Shown in pieces: positions 51,033 through 59,040 of a DNA stretch of 64,000 nucleotides (position 1 is its first letter; the number at the start of each line of letters is the position of its first letter). The notes beneath the pieces were generated by a model. The model was not told the origin of the DNA and ran no database searches. It was given only the letters and a program-made list of their open reading frames with translations. A program made the translations under genes and the position numbers. Origin of the DNA: Chryseobacterium tagetis. Its GTDB lineage: Bacteria > Bacteroidota > Bacteroidia > Flavobacteriales > Weeksellaceae. The stretch is taken from assembly GCF_016735585.2 (NCBI RefSeq), contig NZ_JAERSE020000002.1, positions 434,001-498,000 of the forward strand. The letters are read 5' to 3'.

Positions 51033-51995
51033 TTATTTTTTGATAAACTTATTTTTGTATGTTTTTCCTTCCGTATTTTTAGAAACCACAAGATAAGTCC
51101 CTGCAGACAAAGCATTCACATCGATGGCTTCAGTATATTTGTGATCCTTCTTTTGTAATATCAATCTTCCGGACATATCGATGATCGAAACCTCAGTATA
51201 TTTTTCCGATTCTTTTCCTATGTATAAAAATTGGGTCGTCGGATTGGGATGAATACTCAAATTATTTTCTTTAGGTTCTACATCACCGGTTCCCAGATTA
51301 CAAAAGCTCCAGTTTCCAAAATTAAGCTGTATAAAGGCCATATCGCTTAACATTTCGCACATATCCGGACAATATTCCGTACAGGCATAGAATCCATATT
51401 TTCCGGATGTTGTAGCCGTATAAGAGTCTCCTGTTGCTCCATTGACAATACACGGATCTGTAGGTGACGGCGGATTACTTCCGGGAACACATTTGAACCA
51501 AGTATGCAGACCATATACAATGGGAAAACCGTTCTCAAAAACTACCGATGCCCCTGAGCAAACATTGTATTCTCCCGGCGCGACCTCTTCATAAGTTCCC
51601 GGTGTAAAATTGGCAATCAGGAACGGAAGACCATAAGCATACCCATCTGCCAGAATCGGATCGCTTTGTGCCGTACAGTCAGTTCCTGTAACTTCTACTT
51701 TAAAATAATACAGCATATCTGCAGAACCGTTGATCGTTAAAGATTGTGAGGTTGCTCCGGGAATTGCCACCCACGGATTCGGATTAGGCGTTTGCCAATC
51801 CCACATCTGCTTATACCATTGATAACTTCCGTACGCCTGTGTCGATAATGTTTCTGTCTCTGTGGTACAAAAAACAACTTTATCCGCGAACATTGTTCCC
51901 AGTCTCGGACTTGTAATCGTTGGGGTACACTGCTGTGATTTTACAATAAAAAAACAGGAAAAAAGAACTGTTAAAAAAATTAATTTTAATTTCAT
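51033..51995 (-). CDS. T9SS type A sorting-domain protein
   Basis: Predicted cargo of the type IX secretion system, 320 residues. A signal peptide (MKLKLIFLTVLFSCFFIVKS) is followed by Ig-like/PKD-like beta regions (YGSYQWYKQMW near 65, GATSQSLTINGSADMLYYFKVEV near 100). The last 75 residues are a type A C-terminal sorting domain: LSIHPNPTTQFLYI, VSIIDMSGRLIL, IDVNALSAGTYLV and final FIKK. Twelve or so Cys residues suggest disulfides or metal sites. Being cleaved and attached or released at the surface is inferred from the sorting domain. No substrate or ligand can be named. Confidence 0.9.
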   Translation of the reverse strand: MKLKLIFLTVLFSCFFIVKSQQCTPTITSPRLGTMFADKVVFCTTETETLSTQAYGSYQWYKQMWDWQTPNPNPWVAIPGATSQSLTINGSADMLYYFKVEVTGTDCTAQSDPILADGYAYGLPFLIANFTPGTYEEVAPGEYNVCSGASVVFENGFPIVYGLHTWFKCVPGSNPPSPTDPCIVNGATGDSYTATTSGKYGFYACTEYCPDMCEMLSDMAFIQLNFGNWSFCNLGTGDVEPKENNLSIHPNPTTQFLYIGKESEKYTEVSIIDMSGRLILQKKDHKYTEAIDVNALSAGTYLVVSKNTEGKTYKNKFIKK

Positions 51996-52109
51996 ATATA
52001 TACTATTTAATGAGTTTTACGGGTATTTTTTCATATAAAATTCAGACGTATTTATTCAGGACCTATATTTTTATAGTTCCTCTGTTTAATGATTTATATG
52101 AGATATTAT

Positions 52110-53477
52110 TTAATCTATGATAATCCGGATTCCGAACTTTATATTGAAGTTCAGAGGCTTTTCTTTATAAATAGTCTGTAATGAACTGTTGTCCTTAAAA
52201 TGATAGCTTACTCCCGGCTCTGCATAAATTCCGATATTTTTTATGACTTTCAATTGAAGTCCTACCGCTGTGTTTACTGATATCTGAACAGGTTTTTCAT
52301 CTATTTTTTCTTTGGATTCCTCTTTTACAGTTCCATCAACGATATATTGAGTTTTGATATCTCCCGAAACTGCTTTTTCGATCAATCCTCCTGCTGTAAT
52401 ATATCCCGTAAACGATCCTTTTTGAATCACGTTATAATTGACTTGCATCGGAATTCCCACATAATGAATACTTTGCTCACTCCTTATAAAATTCGATCCA
52501 CTTCCTGAAGTAAGCTCTGCCGAAAGTTTAGTGTAGTTCACTCCCGTACCAACAGACCATTTTTTACCGATTTTTTTAGAAACAGAAGCTCCAAAAGTGA
52601 CAGGTGTTTTATGCTTAATTTTTGCATCTACCTTTTTATCCTGATTGGCCAACAGAATTGCCATTAAAGGATTTTCTTCATACTCTGAGCTCCAGATTTC
52701 AGGCAAACTCAATGTCATTCCGTTCAAAGTTGCATATCCCGGAAACTGCTCTGTTGAACTGGAAGCTGTATTGCCTGTAAGCAATCCTATTGCCCACGAT
52801 TTTTTATTGTTGTTCTTTGCCAGCTTTATTTTTTCGGCCTCTTTTAATTTTTGTTTTTTCTCCCTTTCTTCTTTGGTAAGAAGCTCATACATTTCGATTT
52901 CTTCATCTACCCGCTTTATTTCAGTATTCTCATGTTGTTCTGGAGAAGCGTTTTGCGCATATTGAGTTTGATCACTCTCTAAATTGGATTTTTGATTTTC
53001 AGTGTTCTTTTCTACTTCTGATTTTTCTGTTTTATCAGAATCCTTATTCAGATTTTTTACAGTAAAATGATGATTCAAACCATCCGTGTCATTTTTCTCT
53101 AAGCCTGTTTCTTTCTCAAAATAAATTTCATCTGATTGGTGAACAGAAGAGGGTATTTTCGAAGAACTTTCTTTTGTCTGAACAACATTTACGGCTTCTT
53201 TTTTATCATTAAAAACAAGTAGCCTGCCCACAATAAAGAATAAAACAATAGCTGCCGCAGCGCCACAGATACGATAAAGTAGAGGTTTATGATTCATTTT
53301 TGAACCGGCTTTATCCTGCGCTTTCAGATCATCGCTCATCATAAGAGGAATAATAGTCTCCGTCTTATCTTCCACAAACAATTCGTTTCTTATATCATCC
53401 CACAATCCATCCGGAACATCTTCTGTATGATCTTCCATTTTCCTGCGCAAATCATTTAGCCATTCATTATTACTCAT
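52110..53477 (-). CDS. Anti-sigma-like / outer-membrane beta-barrel fusion protein
   Basis: A 455-residue protein with three parts. Residues 1-72 resemble an anti-sigma cytosolic segment (NEWLNDLRRKMEDHTEDVPDGLWDDIRNELF). One membrane helix follows near 88-107 (ICGAAAAIVLFFIVGRLLVF), then a Glu/Lys/Ser-rich linker with coiled-coil character (about 110-230). The C-terminal 185 residues (KHKTPVTFGASVSKKIGKKWSVGTGVNYTKLSAEL, ending FNIKFGIRIIID) look like an outer-membrane beta-barrel (PorT/OmpA-like) domain. The gene overlaps the sigma factor gene by 8 bp, so a regulator/sensor role over that sigma factor is likely. How a protein with an inner-membrane helix carries a barrel-like domain is not explained by the sequence. 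Confidence 0.85.
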   Translation of the reverse strand: MSNNEWLNDLRRKMEDHTEDVPDGLWDDIRNELFVEDKTETIIPLMMSDDLKAQDKAGSKMNHKPLLYRICGAAAAIVLFFIVGRLLVFNDKKEAVNVVQTKESSSKIPSSVHQSDEIYFEKETGLEKNDTDGLNHHFTVKNLNKDSDKTEKSEVEKNTENQKSNLESDQTQYAQNASPEQHENTEIKRVDEEIEMYELLTKEEREKKQKLKEAEKIKLAKNNNKKSWAIGLLTGNTASSSTEQFPGYATLNGMTLSLPEIWSSEYEENPLMAILLANQDKKVDAKIKHKTPVTFGASVSKKIGKKWSVGTGVNYTKLSAELTSGSGSNFIRSEQSIHYVGIPMQVNYNVIQKGSFTGYITAGGLIEKAVSGDIKTQYIVDGTVKEESKEKIDEKPVQISVNTAVGLQLKVIKNIGIYAEPGVSYHFKDNSSLQTIYKEKPLNFNIKFGIRIIID

Positions 53478-54036
53478 AGTGCGCTGTTTTAGACATTTTA
53501 TATTCTTTTATTTTCTGGGCAAGCATTGTTTTTGCTCTGTGAAATTGGGAGGCGGAAGAGTTTTCTGCAATTCCCAGCATCTCCGCTATTTCTTTATGGC
53601 TTTTCTTCTCAAAAACATAGAGATTGAACACCGTTCTGTAACCATCCGGAAGAGAACGGATCATCGTCATGATGGTATCTTGTGAAATTTCTTCCAGATC
53701 CGGACCTTCATCACTCTGCTCATCCACAATTTCAAAATCATCTGAAACCGTTTTCAAATCAGGATTCTTCTTTATATGCTTTAAAGATTCTGTGACCACA
53801 ATTCTGGTGATCCACGCTTTCAAAGAGCCATTTCCTCTGTATTCAAAAGATTCGATCGAACGGAACATCTGAACAAAACTGTTCTGCAAAACATCATGAA
53901 CATCTTCCCTATCAATAATATATCGTGAACAGACATAGGAAAGACCACCTGAATACACTCCGAAAAGTTCTTTCCAGGCCGCTTCTTCCTTTTTCAAAAG
54001 GCGGGATATCAAAATCTGCTCTTTATTTTCTTCCAT
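53470..54036 (-). CDS. ECF-type RNA polymerase sigma factor
   Basis: Sigma-70-family extracytoplasmic-function factor of 188 residues. Region 2 (DREDVHDVLQNSFVQMFRSIESFEYRGNGSLKAWITRI) and region 4 (LPDGYRTVFNLYVFEKKSHKEIAEMLGIAENSSASQFHRAKTML, helix-turn-helix) are complete, joined by an acidic linker with several Asp and Glu. No region 1.1 or 3. It overlaps the anti-sigma-like/beta-barrel gene by 8 bp, consistent with a cotranscribed sigma/anti-sigma pair. The target genes are not evident. Confidence 0.93.
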   Translation of the reverse strand: MEENKEQILISRLLKKEEAAWKELFGVYSGGLSYVCSRYIIDREDVHDVLQNSFVQMFRSIESFEYRGNGSLKAWITRIVVTESLKHIKKNPDLKTVSDDFEIVDEQSDEGPDLEEISQDTIMTMIRSLPDGYRTVFNLYVFEKKSHKEIAEMLGIAENSSASQFHRAKTMLAQKIKEYKMSKTAHYE

Positions 54037-54086
54037 TCACTATTTTCAATAGCAGCTTTGTTTACGTATTGATTTTCAGCAGGCAA

Positions 54087-54122
54087 AAATAGGCAACCTC
54101 AATTCGAGGTTCTGCCTATTTT
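54087..54122 (-). terminator. Terminator after the DUF4840 gene
   Basis: Stem AAATAGGCAACCTC/GAGGTT..TGCCTATTT with a 2-nt bulge and 5-nt loop; the minus strand has a T run beyond it. It lies 18 bp past the DUF4840 stop. Confidence 0.78.
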
Positions 54123-54140
54123 CATTAATTATTCATTCTT

Positions 54141-54716
54141 TTAATTCTTAATACTAATTGGAATCTCATATTTTATGACTTCATAAGGAGTAAGTTCAAC
54201 TCCGTCAACCATTATTTTGTCTGCTTCCAGAGCAAATCTCATCGACCAGTCATACCCTACAAAAAAGCCTTTTTGCTTTGTAACCAATCTTATTACTGTA
54301 TTCTTAACCGTTCCGTCTACCGGAATCTGTAAATTCAATACTTTAGCATCAAAGGTTAATTCCACTACGTTCTGCTCTGTATTCAATTTTGAGGTATAAT
54401 TCAGTTTATATTCAATTTTTCCTAAACTTGCGATAGCTGCATTGGCTTTTACCGGATCTTTCACAACTGATTTTACAATTTCATTTACCGGAAAATCATT
54501 GAAGGTAATAATCGAATCTTTCGCTTTAAATTCAATAATCTTTTCATTGAAATTTCCTCCCTGTGAAGTCACCAGTCTCGCTCTGTAGCTACCGTTTACA
54601 TCACTCAAAGTCAAAGGAATCAGTTCATATTTATCATCATTACATGACGTTAAGGAGAATCCTAAAAATGCAATTATGGCAATCATTAGCGATTTAAGTA
54701 CTGTTAATTTCTTCAT
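54141..54716 (-). CDS. DUF4840 lipoprotein
   Basis: A 191-residue predicted lipoprotein; the ATG at 54716 (MKKLTVLKSLMIAIIAFLGFSLTSC) gives a clean lipobox, whereas the ATG at 54743 adds nine basic residues. The mature domain (KYELIPLTLSDVNGSYRARLVTSQGGNF, then DSIITFNDFPVNEIVKSV) is the Bacteroidota DUF4840 domain, mostly beta. Function unknown. It lies upstream of the ECF sigma factor with a terminator between them, so it is probably transcribed separately. Confidence 0.85.
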   Translation of the reverse strand: MKKLTVLKSLMIAIIAFLGFSLTSCNDDKYELIPLTLSDVNGSYRARLVTSQGGNFNEKIIEFKAKDSIITFNDFPVNEIVKSVVKDPVKANAAIASLGKIEYKLNYTSKLNTEQNVVELTFDAKVLNLQIPVDGTVKNTVIRLVTKQKGFFVGYDWSMRFALEADKIMVDGVELTPYEVIKYEIPISIKN

Positions 54717-54892
54717 TCTTTTTAATTTTTTAGCATTATACATTATTCATTGGAGTACTCATTTATATAAATCCTGTTTTTAGAAAATCTTGCATGAAAA
54801 TTGGCAGAAATTCATATTAAAAATCATAAAACACTGACTTTCAATTGAATTAATTTTCATCCTATGTATTTTTCTAAGTTTCATTATTTTAA

Positions 54893-54900
54893 TACATTTG
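54893..54900 (+). promoter_or_regulatory. Candidate -7 element for the HExxH gene
   Basis: TACATTTG, 19 bp before the start codon at 54920; the upstream element is only TTT. It lies in the 203-bp region 54717-54919, which shows no gene. Confidence 0.38.
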
Positions 54901-54919
54901 TTAAAACATATTTTTTGAA

Positions 54920-55426
54920 ATGGATTTCGATCAGGTCAGATTACATTTGAACGCCTATAAAGAAAATGACCAAGTCATTGATGCCGCAAAATATTTGCTC
55001 TATTCTTTTGATCTGGAGCATGAAAACTTTGCAGGATTTGGCCTTCGGAAAGCGATTCCCAACTTATTCCTTCTGATCACTGAAGGAGAATTAGGAGAAC
55101 CTCAAAAAGTGATGATTCCGCCGAATTTATTTGATTTTGACCTAAATCTCGTTTTAAACGTAATTGCTCACGAAATGCTTCACGTAAGACAAAAATCTTC
55201 AATAAACACTGTTGAGGATAAAAATGAAAGAGAATTTCAGGCCTATTACGAAATGCTTTTCCATAAGGTTTTTCCTAAAATTCCGAATGCCTCAGATTTT
55301 CATAAGAAAATCTTTGCCGACAAAGCATTTGAGTATTACAGAAGAATGGGAGAAAACTCGGAACTGCAACAAAAATATGCCGCACAGAAAAAAGAAATAG
55401 AACAATTAATCAGTATATTATTATGA
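54920..55426 (+). CDS. Small putative zinc metallopeptidase (HExxH)
   Basis: A 168-residue cytosolic protein without signal peptide or membrane helix, family not recognised. It has a zinc-protease-like HEMLH at residues 84-88 preceded by the hydrophobic helix NLVLNVIA, and a likely third ligand Glu105 in an ExxA arrangement (EREFQAYYEM) 17 residues later, as in gluzincins. The region before it (FGLRKAIPNLFLLITEGELGEP) contributes beta strands. The C-terminus is a Lys/Glu/Gln helix (SELQQKYAAQKKEIEQLI). It overlaps the csaA-like gene by 4 bp (ATGA), so they are translationally coupled. Protease activity is a prediction; a non-catalytic zinc-binding role is possible. Confidence 0.8.
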   Translation: MDFDQVRLHLNAYKENDQVIDAAKYLLYSFDLEHENFAGFGLRKAIPNLFLLITEGELGEPQKVMIPPNLFDFDLNLVLNVIAHEMLHVRQKSSINTVEDKNEREFQAYYEMLFHKVFPKIPNASDFHKKIFADKAFEYYRRMGENSELQQKYAAQKKEIEQLISILL

Positions 55427-55770
55427 CGATAAAGCCTGAAATTTCCTGGACAGATTTTGAAAAAATAGATATAAGATGCGGAACCATTATTTCAGCAAAT
55501 GATTTTGAAAAGGCCAGAAACCCATCCTATCAGCTAGAAATAGATTTTGGGAGCTTAGGAATTAAAAAATCTTCAGCACAGATCACTACACTCTACAAGA
55601 AAGAGGAACTTATAGGAAAGCAGATTTTAGCTGTTGTTAATTTTCCGAAGAAGCAGATCGCCAATTTTTTCAGTGAATGTCTTGTTTTAGGAGTGTATGG
55701 TGAAGATTCTAAAGACGTAACGCTTTTAACAACATCATTACCAACAATAAACGGAATGCAGGTTGGCTAA
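55423..55770 (+). CDS. CsaA-like tRNA-binding protein
   Basis: Small OB-fold protein of 115 residues of the CsaA/EMAP-II tRNA-binding family, with chaperone-like activity reported for Bacillus CsaA. Family blocks: ISWTDFEKIDIRCGTI, KARNPSYQLEIDFGSLGIKKSSAQIT, QILAVVNFPKKQIANFFSECLVLG, and SLPTINGMQVG at the C-terminus. It overlaps the HExxH gene by 4 bp. The exonuclease gene follows 70 bp later on the same strand. Confidence 0.93.
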   Translation: MTIKPEISWTDFEKIDIRCGTIISANDFEKARNPSYQLEIDFGSLGIKKSSAQITTLYKKEELIGKQILAVVNFPKKQIANFFSECLVLGVYGEDSKDVTLLTTSLPTINGMQVG

Positions 55771-55840
55771 ACTTTAATATGATCAGAAAAACATCTTATT
55801 ATTCTGACAACCCCTATTTTGATTATAAAATAAACACCAA

Positions 55841-56545
55841 ATGATAAAAAACATACCTTTAGAGAGAATCTTATTCCTTGATATTGAAACCGTTCCGGAA
55901 TTCAGCACATGGGAAGAGATGCCCGAAACCGACCAAATGCTTTGGGATAAAAAAACAAGATTTCAGAGAAAAGAGGAAATTTCTGCAGAGGAATTTTATC
56001 CTGAAAGAGCAGGAATCATGGCAGAATTTGGAAAGATTATCTGCATCACCATCGGAATGCTCGAAAAAAACGACACGCTGAAAATCAAAAGTTTTGCAGA
56101 TCATGACGAAAAGAAATTACTTCTTGAGTTTGGTGAAATCTTTAACAGTCCAAGATTACGGGAAGTTATTCTTTGTGCCCACAACGGTAAAGAATTTGAT
56201 TTCCCATGGATTGCGAGAAGATATTTAATCAACGGAATACAGCCTCCTATCCCGTTCCAAATGTTTGGAAAAAAGCCCTGGGAAATTCCTCATATAGATA
56301 CGATGGAACTGTGGAAATTCGGAGATTATAAAAGTTTTGTTTCCCTAGAATTATTGGCTCATGTGTTCGGAATTCCTACCCCGAAAGATGATATTGACGG
56401 CTCAATGGTTTCATCAATTTACTACATAGAGAAAGACTTGCAAAGAATAGTTGACTATTGTGAAAAAGATGTCTTAACTTTGGCAAATATTTTCCGGCGT
56501 ATGCGTCAGGAAGATTTGTTGAAAAGGTATATCAATTTAGATTAA
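55841..56545 (+). CDS. Predicted 3'-5' exonuclease (PolB-type DEDD)
   Basis: RNase-H-fold exonuclease of 234 residues, related to the exonuclease domain of family B DNA polymerases (DNA_pol_B_exo2). ExoI is LFLDIETVPE (Asp and Glu), ExoII lies in ILCAHNGKEFDFPWIARR with Asn and Asp, and ExoIII is VDYCEKDVLTLANIFRRM with the final Asp. No polymerase domain. Substrate not known; a role in DNA or RNA processing is inferred. It is 3 bp upstream of the sufT-like gene, and the two are probably cotranscribed. Confidence 0.9.
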   Translation: MIKNIPLERILFLDIETVPEFSTWEEMPETDQMLWDKKTRFQRKEEISAEEFYPERAGIMAEFGKIICITIGMLEKNDTLKIKSFADHDEKKLLLEFGEIFNSPRLREVILCAHNGKEFDFPWIARRYLINGIQPPIPFQMFGKKPWEIPHIDTMELWKFGDYKSFVSLELLAHVFGIPTPKDDIDGSMVSSIYYIEKDLQRIVDYCEKDVLTLANIFRRMRQEDLLKRYINLD

Positions 56546-56548
56546 AAA

Positions 56549-56875
56549 ATGAAATTTACAGACGATCAGATTGCTGACATCGGTGAAGAAATCATTAGCG
56601 TATTAAAAACAGTATATGATCCTGAAATTCCTGTAGACATCTACGAATTGGGGCTTGTTTACGACGTACAGATTTCTGATAATGCCGATGTAAAAATTAT
56701 CATGACACTTACGACTCCGAACTGTCCGGTTGCAGAAACCCTTCCTCAGGAGGTAAAAGACAAAGTAGCAGAAGTAGAAAACGTAAAAAGTGTCGATTTA
56801 GAGCTTACTTTCGAGCCAAGCTGGAACAAGGATATGATGAGTGAAGAAGCGAAATTTGAGCTGGGAATGCTTTAA
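56549..56875 (+). CDS. SufT-like DUF59 (MIP18) protein
   Basis: DUF59/MIP18-family protein of 108 residues that assists Fe-S cluster maturation or transfer. Blocks: VYDPEIPVDIYELGLVYDV and TLTTPNCPVAETLPQEVKD, with the conserved Cys in PNCP. In many bacteria this gene (sufT) is inside the suf operon; here it is 53 kb from sufBC, joined instead to an exonuclease gene. A hairpin terminator follows. Confidence 0.92.
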   Translation: MKFTDDQIADIGEEIISVLKTVYDPEIPVDIYELGLVYDVQISDNADVKIIMTLTTPNCPVAETLPQEVKDKVAEVENVKSVDLELTFEPSWNKDMMSEEAKFELGML

Positions 56876-56894
56876 TTTCGAATTAAAATAAAAC

Positions 56895-56925
56895 AGGCTG
56901 CCAATTTATTTGACAGCCTTTTATT
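56895..56925 (+). terminator. Terminator after the sufT-like gene
   Basis: Stem AGGCTG/CAGCCT (56895-56900 with 56914-56919), 13-nt loop, followed by TTTTATTTTAT. It is 20 bp past the stop. Confidence 0.7.
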
Positions 56926-56951
56926 TTATCTTTTATTCAATGAAATTCTCT

Positions 56952-57029
56952 TTGTCATTCGGAATGAAGCGGCAGCGGAATGAAGAATCTCTATAAATAC
57001 TTTAGATTCTTCCTCCGTCAGAATGACAA
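56952..57029. repeat. REP-like palindromic repeat, copy 1
   Basis: Composite palindrome of 78 bp: outer arms TTGTCATTC (56952-56960) and GAATGACAA (57021-57029), inner arms GAAGAATCT (56982-56990) and AGATTCTTC (57004-57012). It shares outer TGTCATTC and inner AATCT cores with the copy at 62648-62712. Intergenic, after a terminator and before the sulfurtransferase stop. Confidence 0.75.
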
Positions 57030-57044
57030 GCAGAACGTTATTAT

Positions 57045-57881
57045 TTAAGCTTCTCTTGCAATTTCTTTTCCTTCTCTTCTGCTCCATTCACTCCAAGAGC
57101 CTACATATAAATTCGGGATTTTAAAACCTGCATAATCCAGTGCTAAAATGGTATGACAAGCCGTAACTCCGGAACCACAATGAATGATCAGGTTTTCAGG
57201 CTTTCCTTCCAGTAATTTCAAATATTTTTCTTTTAAAACTTCAGGTTTCAGAAAATTTCCTTTTTCATCAAGATTTTCAGAAAAAGGAATATTGATCGCT
57301 CCCGGAATATGACCTGCCACTAAATCGATCGGTTCAGATTCTCCCTTATAACGGTAAGCATCTCTTACATCAATTACCGTTGAAGAATGGTTTGTTAATT
57401 CATTTTCAACCGTTTCCAGCTCCGAAGTAGGAAGAAGCCAATTCTCTTTTTTTATGAATTCAGTTTTTTCAAAAGTTTCTTCACCTGAAGAAAATTCTAA
57501 GCCTTCTTTTTCAGTACCTTGAAATCCGCCATCTAAAACCTGCACATTTTCAAACCCAAAAGATTTCAGCATCCACCAAGCTCTTGCCGCAGCATTCGAT
57601 CCGTTTTTATCATCATAAACGACAAGATGAGAATCTTCTGAAACTCCAAGGCTAGAAAGTGTTTCTGCAAATTTTTCAACACTTGGAAGAGGATGTCTTC
57701 CGCCAAAAGCAGCATCTTCTCCAATATCCGCCAAATCCTTATCCAAATCGATGAATCTCGCTCCTTTAATGTGCTTATTCAAATAATTTTGGTAGACATC
57801 TTTTCCTACTCTTGCATCTAAGATAATTAGGTTATCGGTTGGAAAATTTTTTAATTCGGAAGGAGTTATTATTGGTGACAT
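57045..57881 (-). CDS. Sulfurtransferase (3-mercaptopyruvate type)
   Basis: Two-domain rhodanese-like sulfurtransferase of 278 residues. The N-terminal non-catalytic rhodanese domain (LIILDARVGKDVYQNYLNKHIKGARFIDLD) is followed by the catalytic one (TVIDVRDAYRYKGESEP, AGHIPGAINIPFSENL). The active-site loop reads IHCGSGVTAC, the CGSGVT form of 3-mercaptopyruvate sulfurtransferases (SseA-like), with Cys as nucleophile. Cytosolic, no signal. It forms persulfides for thiosulfate/cyanide or tRNA/Fe-S pathways; the physiological acceptor is not evident. Single-gene unit. Confidence 0.92.
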   Translation of the reverse strand: MSPIITPSELKNFPTDNLIILDARVGKDVYQNYLNKHIKGARFIDLDKDLADIGEDAAFGGRHPLPSVEKFAETLSSLGVSEDSHLVVYDDKNGSNAAARAWWMLKSFGFENVQVLDGGFQGTEKEGLEFSSGEETFEKTEFIKKENWLLPTSELETVENELTNHSSTVIDVRDAYRYKGESEPIDLVAGHIPGAINIPFSENLDEKGNFLKPEVLKEKYLKLLEGKPENLIIHCGSGVTACHTILALDYAGFKIPNLYVGSWSEWSRREGKEIAREA

Positions 57882-57946
57882 ATTGTTGATTTTTTGTTTG
57901 ATTTGAAATATGTTTTGGCTAAAATCAATTTGATTTTTGAAAAGTA

Positions 57947-57966
57947 AAGCGGACTAAAGTCCGCTT
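57947..57966. repeat. Short perfect hairpin
   Basis: Perfect 9-bp inverted repeat AAGCGGACT/AGTCCGCTT with a 2-nt gap. It lies between the HMG-CoA lyase stop (58005) and the sulfurtransferase start, 38 bp beyond the lyase stop. No continuous T run adjoins it on the minus strand, so it could be a weak terminator or a repeat. Confidence 0.6.
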
Positions 57967-58004
57967 CTATTGATTTTTTATTGTTTAGTTTAAAAAGATA
58001 TTTA

Positions 58005-58853
58005 TTAAAAATGAAAAATATCCTTCGCTTTATTATAAGAGCTTTCGAAATTTAATAAATTCAGTTTATGATTTACTTTTTCTACACTCATAAAGTTGAT
58101 GACCTGCTCAGTCGGCATATTTCCTACCAAATCATCTTTCGCCATCGGACAGCCTCCGATTCCTTTGATCGCGCTGTCAAATCTTGTACAGCCTTTATCA
58201 TAAGCAGCCTTTAATTTTGAATAAGAATCTTCGTATCGGTTATGAAAATGCCCTCCAAAATTAATTTCAGGATATTTAGACGGTATTTTTTCAAATAAAA
58301 GAGCAATGGTTTCCGGAGTTGCAACTCCTGTTGTATCAGAAAGTAAAATATCTTTTACTCCTATTTCTGAAAATCGTTGTGCCCAAAAATCTACATCTTC
58401 CCATTTCCACATTTCTCCATAAGGATTTCCAAAGGCCATGGAAAAATAAATGTTCAGTTGTCTGTTTTCACTTTTTACAAGCTCAAGCATTTTAATGATC
58501 TCATTAAAAGCTTCTTCCTGGTTTTTATTCGTATTTCTATGCTGGAAAGTTTCAGAAATAGAAAACGGAAACCCGATAATATCTACCGATTGATGCTTCA
58601 AAGCTTTTTCGGCACCTCTGTAATTGGCTACAATAGCAGAGACTTTCGTATTGGAACGGGATTTATCAATATTTTCAGCAACCTCATCAGAGTCGGCCAT
58701 TTGAGGAATTGCTTTTGGAGATACAAAGCTCAGACAGTCCAATACATCAAAACCAACATCCATTAAAGAGTTGATATAATCTATTTTTTTGTCGGTAGGG
58801 ATAAATTCTCCCCAACCCTGCATTGCATCACGTGGACATTCAGTAAGAAACAT
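58005..58853 (-). CDS. mvaB: Hydroxymethylglutaryl-CoA lyase
   Basis: Cleaves 3-hydroxy-3-methylglutaryl-CoA to acetoacetate and acetyl-CoA in leucine degradation and ketone metabolism; cytosolic TIM-barrel enzyme of 282 residues. Blocks: LTECPRDAMQGWGEFIP at the N-terminus (Arg and Asp of the catalytic site), LSDTTGVATPETI, FGGHFHNRYED with metal-binding His residues, and the conserved GIGGCPMAKDDLVGNMPTE loop holding the catalytic Cys. TATATTTG at 58880-58873 on the minus strand is a candidate -7 element. No other leucine-degradation gene is adjacent. Confidence 0.95.
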   Translation of the reverse strand: MFLTECPRDAMQGWGEFIPTDKKIDYINSLMDVGFDVLDCLSFVSPKAIPQMADSDEVAENIDKSRSNTKVSAIVANYRGAEKALKHQSVDIIGFPFSISETFQHRNTNKNQEEAFNEIIKMLELVKSENRQLNIYFSMAFGNPYGEMWKWEDVDFWAQRFSEIGVKDILLSDTTGVATPETIALLFEKIPSKYPEINFGGHFHNRYEDSYSKLKAAYDKGCTRFDSAIKGIGGCPMAKDDLVGNMPTEQVINFMSVEKVNHKLNLLNFESSYNKAKDIFHF

Positions 58854-59013
58854 TTTTACGTTTAGATTTTCTCAAATATAATAAAACTAAATAATTTCAT
58901 CTTAGATACATACAAATCTAACATTATTTTGATTCTCAAATGTTTATGTCCGATTTAAAATTTCAATAGCTGATATTCATCTCCAAATAAATTATTCTGA
59001 GCATCAAATTTGC

Positions 59014-59021
59014 TAACTTTG
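59014..59021 (+). promoter_or_regulatory. Candidate -7 element for pepT
   Basis: TAACTTTG, 19 bp before the pepT start codon. The upstream element at 19 bp is TTA rather than TTG. Confidence 0.42.
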
Positions 59022-59040
59022 CCGGAAATTTATACTAATA

